From contig OZ245874.1 of assembly GCA_965229335.1 (NCBI GenBank), positions 6,448,001-6,512,000 of the forward strand: DNA of 64,000 nucleotides. The letters are read 5' to 3'. The notes beneath the pieces are model-generated. The model was not told the DNA's origin. It worked only from the letters and a program-made list of their open reading frames with translations, and searched no databases. The DNA is from JAFKFH01 sp017307375. Lineage in GTDB: Bacteria > Pseudomonadota > Alphaproteobacteria > Ferrovibrionales > Ferrovibrionaceae. The position numbers and the translations under genes were made by a program. Positions 14,981 through 23,095 of this stretch are shown piece by piece. Numbering within the stretch: the stretch's first letter is position 1; every line of letters starts with the position of its first letter.

Positions 14981-16584
14981 GGCTCTCCCTCGGACGGGTT
15001 GGCGGGCGGGATCCAGTGGCGGCCGGGCACGGCGTCGAGCAGCGACCGGGTATAGGGATGGGCCGGATGCGCGAAAAGCGTCGCGGCAGGCCCTTCCTCG
15101 ACCACCTCGCCGTCCTTCATCACCGCGATGCGGTCGCAGATCTGGGCGGCGACGCGGAGGTCGTGGGTGATGAAGAGAAGCGACAGGCCGAGCCGGGCGC
15201 GCAGATCGGCCAGCAGCGCCAGCACCTGGGCCTGCACCGACACGTCGAGCGCCGAGACCGGCTCGTCGGCGACCAGCACCTCCGGCTCGAGCGCCAGGGC
15301 CCGGGCGAGCGCGATGCGCTGACGCTGACCGCCGGAGAACTCGTGCGGGTAGCGGTCGATGGCGGCCGGATCCAGCCCGACCAGCCGGAACAGGTCGCGC
15401 GCCCGCGCCCGCGCCTGGTCGGCGGGCACGCCATGCAGACGCGGGCCCTGCGCCACCAGGTCGCCGGCCCGCCGCCGGGGATTGAGCGATCCGAACGGAT
15501 CCTGGAACACCATCTGGATCCGTCTGGCCGCCGGGCGCCCGGCAACGGCGAGATCGACGTCATCGAGCCGGATCCGGCCGACATCGTAATCGAGCAGCCG
15601 GACGATGCAGCGGGCCAAGGTCGATTTGCCCGAGCCGGATTCGCCGACGATGCCGAGCGTGCCGCCGCGCGGCAGGGACAGGGTGACGTCACGCAGCGCC
15701 GCGGTGGTGCGCCGTCGCACCAGCCCGCCGCTGCGATAGGTCTTGGTCACGCCCTCGGCCACCAGGATCGGCGCGGCCGCGATCTCGGGCCGGGCCGGCG
15801 GGGTGAGCGACGGCACCGCGGCGATCAGGCCACGGGTATAGGCATGCTGCGGCCGGTTCAGCACGTCGTCGGCCGTGCCCTGCTCGACGATGCGGCCCTG
15901 GCTCATCACCGCGACGCGGTCGGCGATCTCGGCCACCACGCCGAAATCGTGGGTGATGAACAGCACCGCGGTGCCGCGCCGCCGCTGCAACTCCCGGATC
16001 AGATGCAGGATCTGCGCCTGGCTGGTGACGTCCAGCGCCGTGGTCGGTTCGTCGGCGATCAGCACGCGGGGCTCCAGCGCCAGCGCCATGGCGATCATCG
16101 CCCGCTGGCGCTGCCCGCCTGACAGCTCATGCGGATAGGCGCGCGCCGCCCCCGCCGGATCGGGCAGATGCACGTCGGCCAGCAGCGCCTCGACCCGCGC
16201 CGATATCTCCCGGTCGCGCAGCCTGGTATGGGTGCGGAACATTTCCCCGATCTGGTCGCCGATCGTGCGCAGCGGGTTCAGCGCCGTCATCGGCTCCTGG
16301 AAGATCATGCCGATACGGGCGCCGCGGATCGGGCGCAGGCCGGCCTCGTCCAGGCCGGAAATCTCTTCGCCATCGAGCAGCACCCGGCCCGCCGTGCGCG
16401 CGACACCCGGCGGCAGCAGCCCCAGGATCGCGCCGGCCGTCATCGACTTGCCCGACCCGGATTCGCCGACCACGCAGAAGATTTCGCCCGGCTGCAACGC
16501 GAAGGTGACGTCCGCCAGCGCGAACGGCCGGTCGGCCCCCGCCGGCAGGGCCACGGTCAGTCCGTCGAGCGTCAGGGCGCTCAT
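14977..16584 (-). CDS. dipeptide-type ABC transporter, fused double ATPase
   Basis: A 535-residue protein with two ABC ATPase domains in tandem (about 1-265 and 275-535), a natural fusion of DppD and DppF. Each half has a Walker A GESGSGKS and a signature motif (LSGGQRQRA and FSGGQRQRI), and each has a Walker B ending in ADEP. The C-terminal oligopeptide extension (HPAHPYTRSLLDAVPG) is present. The ATG at 16584 begins the first domain directly. It overlaps the permease gene upstream and the ATC-hydrolase gene downstream, and energises the permease pair encoded next to it. Confidence 0.92.
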   Translation of the reverse strand: MSALTLDGLTVALPAGADRPFALADVTFALQPGEIFCVVGESGSGKSMTAGAILGLLPPGVARTAGRVLLDGEEISGLDEAGLRPIRGARIGMIFQEPMTALNPLRTIGDQIGEMFRTHTRLRDREISARVEALLADVHLPDPAGAARAYPHELSGGQRQRAMIAMALALEPRVLIADEPTTALDVTSQAQILHLIRELQRRRGTAVLFITHDFGVVAEIADRVAVMSQGRIVEQGTADDVLNRPQHAYTRGLIAAVPSLTPPARPEIAAAPILVAEGVTKTYRSGGLVRRRTTAALRDVTLSLPRGGTLGIVGESGSGKSTLARCIVRLLDYDVGRIRLDDVDLAVAGRPAARRIQMVFQDPFGSLNPRRRAGDLVAQGPRLHGVPADQARARARDLFRLVGLDPAAIDRYPHEFSGGQRQRIALARALALEPEVLVADEPVSALDVSVQAQVLALLADLRARLGLSLLFITHDLRVAAQICDRIAVMKDGEVVEEGPAATLFAHPAHPYTRSLLDAVPGRHWIPPANPSEGEP

Positions 16585-17411
16585 CGCCGGCGCAGCCGCG
16601 GGTTCAGCGCGTCGTTCAGGCCTTGCCCGACCAGCGAGACCGCCAGCACGGTGACGAGGATGGCAACCCCGGGAATGGCCGAGACATACCATTGCGTGCG
16701 CAGGACCGAGCGCCCGGCCCCGATCAGGTTGCCCCAGGACGGCACGTTGGGATCGGACAGGCTGAGAAAGGCGAGCGCGCTTTCCAAGAGGATCGCGACC
16801 GCCATGATGACGCCGGCATAGACGATGACCGGCGGCAGCGCATTGGGCAGGATCTCGGCGAAGATCAACCGCGCATCACCCATGCCCAGGCCGCGGCAGG
16901 CGGCGACGAAGTCGCGGTTGCGCAGCGAGAGGAATTCGGCCCGCGTCAGCCTGGCCGAGGCCGGCCAGGACACGATGCCGATGGCGATCGTCACCGTCGT
17001 CAGGGTCGAGCCGAACACGGCGACGAGGACCAGCAGCAACAGGAAGTTCGGCAGGATCTGGAAGGCTTCGGTCACCCGCATCAGCACGTCGTCGACGATG
17101 CCGCCGTAGAAACCGGCCACGGCGCCGACGACCACGCCGATGACGATGGCAAGCGCCGTGGAAACCAGCGCGATCAGCAGCGAGATGCGCGCGCCGTGGA
17201 AGACCTGGGCGGCGATGTCGCGCCCCATGTTGTCGGTCCCGAGCCAGAAGCGCGGGTTGGCCAGCGGCCATTGCAGCGGCCGACCGGCGAGGCCGAGCGG
17301 ATCCCTGGGGAACAGCAGGTCGGCCGAAGCCGCCATCGCGAGAACGAGCGCGAGCAGGACCAGGCCGATGACCGCCGGCGGGCTGGCGAGGTAGCGGCGC
17401 AGGAAATCCAT
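16581..17411 (-). CDS. dipeptide-type ABC transporter permease (DppC-like)
   Basis: A 276-residue inner-membrane permease of the DppC/OppC type, with about six helices. It has the N-terminal oligopeptide-permease C segment (FLRRYLASPPAVIGLVLLALVLAM) and the EAA-loop (EFLSLRNRDFVAACRGLGMGDARLIFAEILPNALPPVIVYAG), which contacts the ATPase. The ATG at 17411 lies one codon after a possible GTG at 17414. Both overlap the stop of the preceding permease gene. Confidence 0.92.
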   Translation of the reverse strand: MDFLRRYLASPPAVIGLVLLALVLAMAASADLLFPRDPLGLAGRPLQWPLANPRFWLGTDNMGRDIAAQVFHGARISLLIALVSTALAIVIGVVVGAVAGFYGGIVDDVLMRVTEAFQILPNFLLLLVLVAVFGSTLTTVTIAIGIVSWPASARLTRAEFLSLRNRDFVAACRGLGMGDARLIFAEILPNALPPVIVYAGVIMAVAILLESALAFLSLSDPNVPSWGNLIGAGRSVLRTQWYVSAIPGVAILVTVLAVSLVGQGLNDALNPRLRRR

Positions 17412-18385
17412 CACCCGGCACCCACCCGCGGATCGAGCCGGGCGTAGGCGAGGTCGACCAGGAAATTCACGACGATGACCAGCACTGCAGAGACGAAGAC
17501 GATGCCGAGCAGGGTGTTCAGGTCGCGCTGCACCACCGACTCGTAGGCCAGCCGGCCGAGGCCCGGCAGCGCGAAGACGCTTTCGACCACCACCGAGCCG
17601 CCGAGCATCGTGCCAGCCTGCAACCCGACCAGCGTGATCATCGGCAACAGTGCATTGCGCATCACGTGGCGCACGGTGATCGCGGTGGGCGCGAGGCCCT
17701 TGGCCCGGGCGGTGCGCACGAAATCGAGCGTCATCACCTCCAGCATCGCGGCGCGCATGATGCGCAGATAGGTCGCCAGGAAGATCAGGGCCAGTGTCAG
17801 CGTCGGCAACAGCAGATGCCAGAAGATGTCGACGGCCCGGCGCAGGCCGGCATGGCCGGCGCCGATCTCCTCGAACCCGCCGGGCGGCAGCCAGCCGAGA
17901 TGGATCGAGAAGATCACGATGCCCATCAGACCGAACCAGAACGACGGCGTCGCGTAGAAGATCAGCCCCAGCGTCGAGATCAGCGTGTCGGGCCAGCGGT
18001 TGACCCGCTGGGCCGCGACGATGCCGAGCGCCATGCCCGCGGCAAACGCCAGCGCCAGCGACGAGGACATCAACAGCAGCGTCGCGGGCAGTCGCTCGAT
18101 GATGACGGTGGCGACCGGCTTGCCGTAGATCGCCGAGAATCCGAGATCGAGCCGGACGAGCCGCCAGAGATAGTTCCCGAGTTGCACCGCCGCCGACGCA
18201 TCGAGCCCGTAGAAGCGGCGCAGTTCGTCGATCATCGCCGGGTCGCCGCCGCCGATCTGGGCAACCAGCGCATCGACCGTATCACCCGGAGCGAGCTGCA
18301 GCAGCAGGAACAGCCCGACCAGGATGATCAGCAATGTCGGCAGGCTCGCCGCCAGGCGGCGCAGCGCGAGACCGAGGATGCGCAT
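17411..18385 (-). CDS. dipeptide-type ABC transporter permease (DppB-like)
   Basis: A 324-residue inner-membrane permease of the DppB/OppB type. It has an N-terminal helix, a periplasmic loop (GDTVDALVAQIGGGDPAMIDELRRFYGLD) and five further helices. The EAA-loop near residue 215 reads VRTARAKGLAPTAITVRHVMRNALLPMITLVGLQAG. It partners with the DppC-like protein and lies 10 bases downstream of the binding-protein gene. Confidence 0.92.
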   Translation of the reverse strand: MRILGLALRRLAASLPTLLIILVGLFLLLQLAPGDTVDALVAQIGGGDPAMIDELRRFYGLDASAAVQLGNYLWRLVRLDLGFSAIYGKPVATVIIERLPATLLLMSSSLALAFAAGMALGIVAAQRVNRWPDTLISTLGLIFYATPSFWFGLMGIVIFSIHLGWLPPGGFEEIGAGHAGLRRAVDIFWHLLLPTLTLALIFLATYLRIMRAAMLEVMTLDFVRTARAKGLAPTAITVRHVMRNALLPMITLVGLQAGTMLGGSVVVESVFALPGLGRLAYESVVQRDLNTLLGIVFVSAVLVIVVNFLVDLAYARLDPRVGAG

Positions 18386-18395
18386 GCCGCCGAGG

Positions 18396-19994
18396 CTAGC
18401 TCTTCAGCCAGGTGTCGCGCCAGTCCGACGAGCCCCAGCGCGGGATGTTGTGATCGTTCTGCACCGTCTTCGAGGTGACGTCGTAGAACTGCCGCTCGGT
18501 CACCATCCAGACCGGCAGTTCGTCGTTCACTGCCCGCACCCAGTCGGCATAGAGGCCCTTGCGCCTGACCGGATCGAGTTCGGCCGCCGCATCGTCGATC
18601 AACCGGTCGACGGCATCGGACTGCCAGCCCCACTGATTGGTCCAGGGTGCCCCCTTGGGCGAACCGGAGCGGTACCAGACCGTGGTCGAAACCGCGGGGT
18701 CGCCGCGATACTGGTGCCAGCCGGTGGCGATGTCGAAGTTCCAGTCGCGATAGACCGTGGTCAGCGCCCCGGCGATGTCGAGCTGGACGATCTCGACCTT
18801 GATGCCGATCTGGCCGAGCGATTGCTGGATGAAGGTGGCCAGCAGCGGCACGTCCTCGCCGTTGTTGATCGGGACCAGCCGCAGGCTGAAGCGCTGGCCG
18901 CCGGCACCGCGCTTGTAGCCGGCCTCGTCGAGCAGCGCCTCGGCCTTCTTCCTGTCGAAACGGTAGGGCGGCTCGCCGCCCGGATAGAACGCGGTCGACG
19001 ACGACGGGATCGGACCGGTCGCCGGCTTGCCCTGGCCGTAGAGGAAGTTCTCGATGAAGAAATCGACGTCGATGGCATGCGCGATCGCGCGGCGCACGCG
19101 AACGTCGGACAGTTCCTTGCGGCGCGTGTTGAATTCGAGCGTGTTGTTGAACGCGTTGGCCTCGGTCCCGCGGGTCGAGACATCGAAGCGCGGATCGCTC
19201 TTCAGCCGGTCGAGATCGGCAAGCGACAGGCCGTTATAGGGCGAGATCTGCACCTGGCCGGTTTCGACCGCGGCGGTCGCCGCCGACTTGTCGGTAATGA
19301 AGCGCCAGACGATCCGGTCGAGATAGGGCAGGTTCTGGCGCCAGTAGTTCGGGTTCTTCTCGGCAATGACGAACTGCCCGCGTTCGTACTGGACGAACCT
19401 GAACGGGCCGGTGCCGATCGGGGCCGTGTTGGCCGGGTTCTCGAGCACGTTCGTGCCTTCGTAGAGATGGCGCGGCACGACATAGCCGAGATCGCAGAGC
19501 GCGCGCAGCAGCAGGTTCAGCGGCATCGGCCGGGCATAGCGGAAGATCGCGGTCTGCGGATCGGGGGTGTCGACCGCCTCCAGATGCTGCTGCAGCTGGG
19601 TGCCGTAGTTCAGCTGCTTCTTCCACAGTTCCATCGCGGTGAACTGCACGTCGGCGGCGGTGAACGGCTTGCCGTCATGCCACTTCACCCCCTCGCGCAG
19701 CTTGAAGGTGACGGTGCGGCCGTCCGGCGTCGCCTCCCACTCGCTCGCCAGCACGCCGACGGGGCGGCCGTCGGGTCCGAGATCGACCAGTGCCTCGATG
19801 ATCTTCGAGGTGATCACGTAGACACCGGTCGAGGCCCGCAGGGCGGGGTTCAGGATACGCTGCTCGGTCGGCAGGTGCACGGTCAGCACCCCGCCCGGCT
19901 TCGGCGCGTCGGCGGCACCGGCAATACCCGGCATTGCAGCCGCCAGGCCAAGCGCGCTGGCGCCACGCAGCAAGTCGCGACGGGAGAGGTTCAT
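18396..19994 (-). CDS. dipeptide-type ABC transporter substrate-binding protein, Tat-exported
   Basis: A 532-residue SBP_bac_5 protein. The N-terminus carries a twin-arginine signal (LSRRDLLRGASALGLAAAMPGIAGA), so it is probably folded before export. That is uncommon for peptide-binding proteins and may indicate a large or folded-state ligand interaction. The usual VTFKLREGVKWHDGKPFTAADV motif is near residue 90. An ATG at 20003 would add three residues; 19994 has a better-spaced GGGGAA. It is the first gene of the operon that ends with the ATC-hydrolase-family gene. Confidence 0.9.
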   Translation of the reverse strand: MNLSRRDLLRGASALGLAAAMPGIAGAADAPKPGGVLTVHLPTEQRILNPALRASTGVYVITSKIIEALVDLGPDGRPVGVLASEWEATPDGRTVTFKLREGVKWHDGKPFTAADVQFTAMELWKKQLNYGTQLQQHLEAVDTPDPQTAIFRYARPMPLNLLLRALCDLGYVVPRHLYEGTNVLENPANTAPIGTGPFRFVQYERGQFVIAEKNPNYWRQNLPYLDRIVWRFITDKSAATAAVETGQVQISPYNGLSLADLDRLKSDPRFDVSTRGTEANAFNNTLEFNTRRKELSDVRVRRAIAHAIDVDFFIENFLYGQGKPATGPIPSSSTAFYPGGEPPYRFDRKKAEALLDEAGYKRGAGGQRFSLRLVPINNGEDVPLLATFIQQSLGQIGIKVEIVQLDIAGALTTVYRDWNFDIATGWHQYRGDPAVSTTVWYRSGSPKGAPWTNQWGWQSDAVDRLIDDAAAELDPVRRKGLYADWVRAVNDELPVWMVTERQFYDVTSKTVQNDHNIPRWGSSDWRDTWLKS

Positions 19995-20120
19995 CGGCCG
20001 CATTCCCCGAAAAATCTTGTCATCGGCCAAAGTGTTAGCGCGTCACCGCTGATTCGGCAAAGAATAAATTCCATCATTTTTATAGATTTATGGCCTGCCG
20101 TGCTGGCAACGCGCCTGGCC

Positions 20121-20324
20121 TTATCGCCGTGCAACCCACACCCCGAGCCGGCCGAGCACGCTGAGCAGGCCGCCACCGGCGATGGCCAGCAGGGCATGCT
20201 CGCCATAGATCGGCAGGCCGATCAGATAGGCCAGGATCGACAGGATCAGCCCGGCCAGGGCACCGAGCAGGAACCAGCGCATGAAGGCGCTGCCCGAGAC
20301 GACATCCCAGATCAGATCGAGCAT
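20121..20324 (-). CDS. small two-helix membrane protein of unknown function
   Basis: A 67-residue protein that is almost entirely hydrophobic. Two helices (FMRWFLLGALAGLILSILAYLIGL and HALLAIAGGGLLSVLGRLGVWV) are separated by a short PIYGEH turn, and the protein has a basic C-terminal end. An AAGAGG ribosome-binding site lies about 7 bases before the ATG, which supports translation. It lies between the ABC operon and a divergent membrane protein. I do not recognise the family. Confidence 0.6.
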   Translation of the reverse strand: MLDLIWDVVSGSAFMRWFLLGALAGLILSILAYLIGLPIYGEHALLAIAGGGLLSVLGRLGVWVARR

Positions 20325-20393
20325 TGCGCCAGCCTCTTATCCGCCCCGCCCAAGCCTTGTATAACACGGGCGCCGGCTGGCGATGGAGGGATG

Positions 20394-21095
20394 ATGACCA
20401 CGGTACCCGGGACGAGGGCGGGCGAGACGTTGCCGCTGCATCGGCGCATCGGCGCCTTCGCGCTGCGCGAATTCCACCATGTGATGCCGCCGACGCTGTT
20501 CTTTGCCGCCGGGTTCTGCCTGATCGTCGCGACCCAGCGGCTGCTGCTGGGCGAATACCTCGCCGAGCTGGCGGGGTTCATGGTCGCGATCACCTCGGCG
20601 CTGGTCGTCGGCAAGGCGGTACTGGTGGCCGACAAGATGCCGTTCCTGCGCCGGTTCGACAATGCGCCGCTGATCCGGCCGATCCTGTTCAAGTCGGTGG
20701 TCTATTGGAGCTTCGTGTTCATCGCCCGCTTCCTCGAACGCGTGCTGCACTACGTCCTGGACGAAGGCCAGTTCGCCGGCTTCTTCGCCGATCTCGATGC
20801 CAATTTTTCCTGGCATCGGTTCCTGTTCATCCAGATCTGGATCCTGGTGCTGTTCCTGATCTACACCAGCGCGGCCGAATTGAACGCGCTGCTGGGCGAC
20901 GGCGAATTGTGGAAGATCTTCTTCACCCGCCGCTCGGACGACCTGAAGCGGACGCGGCGCCAGCGCGTGCGGGCACTGGTGCGCCTCAATGCGATCCTGC
21001 GCGGCAATACCGTCGCCGCCCTGCACGATCCGGCCAGCCCCGCCCATCGCGAGGCGATGGCGGTGCTGGAAAGCCTCGCGCGCGACGCCCGCTGA
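20394..21095 (+). CDS. four-helix membrane protein of unknown function
   Basis: A 233-residue protein with about four membrane helices: VMPPTLFFAAGFCLIVATQRLLL, LAGFMVAITSALVVGKAVLVADKM, ILFKSVVYWSFVFIARFLERVL and RFLFIQIWILVLFLIYTSAAEL. A cytoplasmic tail follows, containing LLGDGELWKIFFTRRSDDLKRTRRQRVRALVRLN. The start sits behind GGAGGG; an ATG one codon upstream (20391) is too close to that site. Similar sequences occur as conserved unknowns in Proteobacteria, but I cannot name a family with confidence. Confidence 0.75.
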   Translation: MTTVPGTRAGETLPLHRRIGAFALREFHHVMPPTLFFAAGFCLIVATQRLLLGEYLAELAGFMVAITSALVVGKAVLVADKMPFLRRFDNAPLIRPILFKSVVYWSFVFIARFLERVLHYVLDEGQFAGFFADLDANFSWHRFLFIQIWILVLFLIYTSAAELNALLGDGELWKIFFTRRSDDLKRTRRQRVRALVRLNAILRGNTVAALHDPASPAHREAMAVLESLARDAR

Positions 21096-21110
21096 ACCCG
21101 GACGCGGCGA

Positions 21111-21509
21111 TCAGTCCTCGCGCACCCATTCGAGGCGATGGATCGATTCACGGTCGGCCCGGCCGACCGCCGACAGGGTTTCCAGGATGAAGCCGTCGGC
21201 CGTCGGCACGACGCGGCGGCGCAGCGTCTCGCCCAGCATGCGCGGATCGGAGGCGAAGTCGACGGCATGATGGACGATATCGCCCAGCAGTTCCCAGCGC
21301 GCGGAATAGGCGGTCACGCCACGGGCGCCGGCCCGCTCGGCCGCCACACTCCAGTCCGGCGTCATCAGGAAGGCCGACATCAGGCCGTTGGCCGCATAGA
21401 TCAGCCGGCCGGTCGCCTCGGCCGTGAACGGGTGGGTCACGGTGCCGTCAGCGGCGATCCGCGACCATTCCTTCAGTTTCCAGGTGCCGAGCAGGCTGTC
21501 GGTCGTCAT
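21111..21509 (-). CDS. lipocalin-like domain protein
   Basis: A 132-residue protein that fits the Lipocalin_5 type: the N-terminal LLGTWKLKEWSRIAADGTVTHPF, then ATGRLIYAANGLMSAFLM, and a C-terminal beta strand FILETLS. These small beta-barrel proteins probably bind hydrophobic ligands, but their role is unknown. There is no signal peptide. The gene stands alone, convergent with the membrane protein upstream in the window and 89 bases downstream of the hydrolase gene on the same strand. Confidence 0.8.
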   Translation of the reverse strand: MTTDSLLGTWKLKEWSRIAADGTVTHPFTAEATGRLIYAANGLMSAFLMTPDWSVAAERAGARGVTAYSARWELLGDIVHHAVDFASDPRMLGETLRRRVVPTADGFILETLSAVGRADRESIHRLEWVRED

Positions 21510-21598
21510 CGCTTGTCCTCCGCGCCGATTGCGGGCGCGACACTAGCCTGCCTCCACCGCCGGGGCCAAGGGTGCCAAGTCCCACGCCCTCGTCGCCG

Positions 21599-22471
21599 TC
21601 ACGCCTTGCGCGCGTGATCGGCAATCGCGGCGACGAAGGCCGGAACCAGCGCCTCCGGCAGATCGTGCCCCATGCCCGGGAAGGTCTGGAGGACAGCGCC
21701 CGGTATACGCGCCGCGAGATCGCGACCGTGTTCGACCGGACGCACCGGGTCGGCCTCGCCATGCAGCACCAGCGTCGGGCAGCCGATGCGCGCGACCAGG
21801 GCACGACGGTCGCCGGACGCCATCGTGGCGGCCGCCTGCCGGACGATGCCCGACGGATCGTAGTCGCGATCGATCTGGCGGGCGTAGAAGGCATAGGCCT
21901 CGTCGTCGGTCATCGGATAGGCCGGGCTGCCGATGGCGCGGCGCACCCGCATGCCCAGCCCGATCACCTGTTCGCGGTCGGCGGGGTCGTCGGGTTGCGC
22001 CATCAGGGCGGCCCGCGCCTCGGGCGTGCCGGGCGGCAGGTCGGCCGCATGGGTCGAGGCCATGATCAGGGTCAGGCTGCGGCAGCGCGACGGATGATCG
22101 GCGGCAACGATCTGCGCGATCGCGCCGCCCATCGACATGCCGACGAGATGGACCCGGTCGAGGCCAAGTGCGTCGAGCAGACCGACGGCATCGGCCGCCA
22201 TGTCCGACAGCAGGTAGGGCGCCCGTGCGTTGCCGGCGGCAATGGCAGCCAGATCGGGCTGGCCGGCGGCGTCGAACTTCTGCGACAGGCCGATATCGCG
22301 GTTGTCGAAGCGGACGACACGAAAGCCGGCGGCGGCGAGGCCGTCGATCATGGTTTCCGGCCAGAAGGTGAGCTGGGCGGCGAGGCCCATGATCATCACC
22401 ATCGGCTCGCCATCGGCGGGACCGACCGCCTCATAGGCGATTCTTACACTATTGCCAGTTACAAAACCCAT
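21599..22471 (-). CDS. alpha/beta-fold hydrolase
   Basis: A 290-residue alpha/beta hydrolase. It shows MIMGLAAQLTFW (oxyanion region), the nucleophile elbow GMSMGGAIAQ, an Asp in LHGEADPVRPVEH and the catalytic His in GMGHDLP. This set resembles the aclacinomycin-methylesterase RdmC/haloperoxidase-like group of hydrolases. The ATG at 22471 begins at the usual family start (MGFVTGNSVRIAYEAVG); the longer in-frame extension to 22567 lacks family similarity. The substrate is unknown. Confidence 0.85.
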   Translation of the reverse strand: MGFVTGNSVRIAYEAVGPADGEPMVMIMGLAAQLTFWPETMIDGLAAAGFRVVRFDNRDIGLSQKFDAAGQPDLAAIAAGNARAPYLLSDMAADAVGLLDALGLDRVHLVGMSMGGAIAQIVAADHPSRCRSLTLIMASTHAADLPPGTPEARAALMAQPDDPADREQVIGLGMRVRRAIGSPAYPMTDDEAYAFYARQIDRDYDPSGIVRQAAATMASGDRRALVARIGCPTLVLHGEADPVRPVEHGRDLAARIPGAVLQTFPGMGHDLPEALVPAFVAAIADHARKA

Positions 22472-22642
22472 ACAGACGTCCCCGTGGACAGTGTGGCAGA
22501 ATCTCGCATGAAAGAGGATCGGTGCATGACTGTATTGCGCAAGCCGGGGTTGCTTCGCATCCCGCACTGCGGCATCATCTTCAGCATTAACTAATTATTA
22601 ACCAATTGTCCAAGATTACCCGAGTTTACTAGAGGAATGCCG
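22472..22642. promoter_or_regulatory. divergent promoter region, hydrolase / globin-like gene
   Basis: A 171-base gap, notably AT-rich near 22576-22632 (ATTAACTAATTATTAACCAATTG), which is unusual for this GC-rich sequence. It probably holds the promoter of the globin-like gene. The TTAACTAATTATTAA stretch is nearly self-complementary and could be a regulator site. AGAGGA at 22631-22636 is the ribosome-binding site for the ATG at 22643. Confidence 0.45.
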
Positions 22643-23074
22643 ATGCGCGGCGCAGTCGCCCCTTCAATGGCCCGTGTGCTGATGCCTGACGAGTTCGCCA
22701 TCCGGCGGGCTTACAAGGCCATCAACATGAAGGGCAAGCGCGACACCTTCTCCAACCAGTTCCACAAGCGCCTCTACGAACTGCAGCCCAAGCTGGTCGA
22801 ATCGCTGTCGCCCAACCAGACCCAGCAGAAAAAACGCCTGATGCTGTTGCTGGAGGCGATCATCGACAAGATCGGCGACGACGGCTCGGCACCGGCGACG
22901 CGGCCGCCGCAGGAGGCGCGCGACACCAAGCTGTCGTTTACCGACCTGCGCATGCAGCACATCACCCTGGCCTTCGTCGACGCGCTGGAGTTCTCGACCA
23001 ACCAGTCGCTGTCGCCGCAGGCGCACGAATGGTTCGAAAGCCACGTCCGCTCGGTGCTGGGCGAATCGATCTGA
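22643..23074 (+). CDS. globin-fold protein lacking the canonical haem-ligand histidine
   Basis: A 143-residue protein. Residues 36-78 (FSNQFHKRLYELQPKLVE...RLMLLLEAIIDKIG) line up with helices B-E of flavohaemoglobin-type globins (compare FYDRMF..NPELKEIF...). Residues 96-140 line up with helices F-H (KLSFTDLRMQHITLAFVDAL against HTSFQIKPEQYNIVGEHL). In that alignment the proximal His is K96 and the distal B10 Tyr is H41. It may be a non-haem globin-fold sensor like those of stressosome proteins, or may bind haem in another way. The start at 22643 is spaced correctly from AGAGGA; an ATG at 22637 is too close. The alignment was made by eye. Confidence 0.6.
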   Translation: MRGAVAPSMARVLMPDEFAIRRAYKAINMKGKRDTFSNQFHKRLYELQPKLVESLSPNQTQQKKRLMLLLEAIIDKIGDDGSAPATRPPQEARDTKLSFTDLRMQHITLAFVDALEFSTNQSLSPQAHEWFESHVRSVLGESI

Positions 23075-23095
23075 TCCGGCGCCGCTGAAGCCCGG

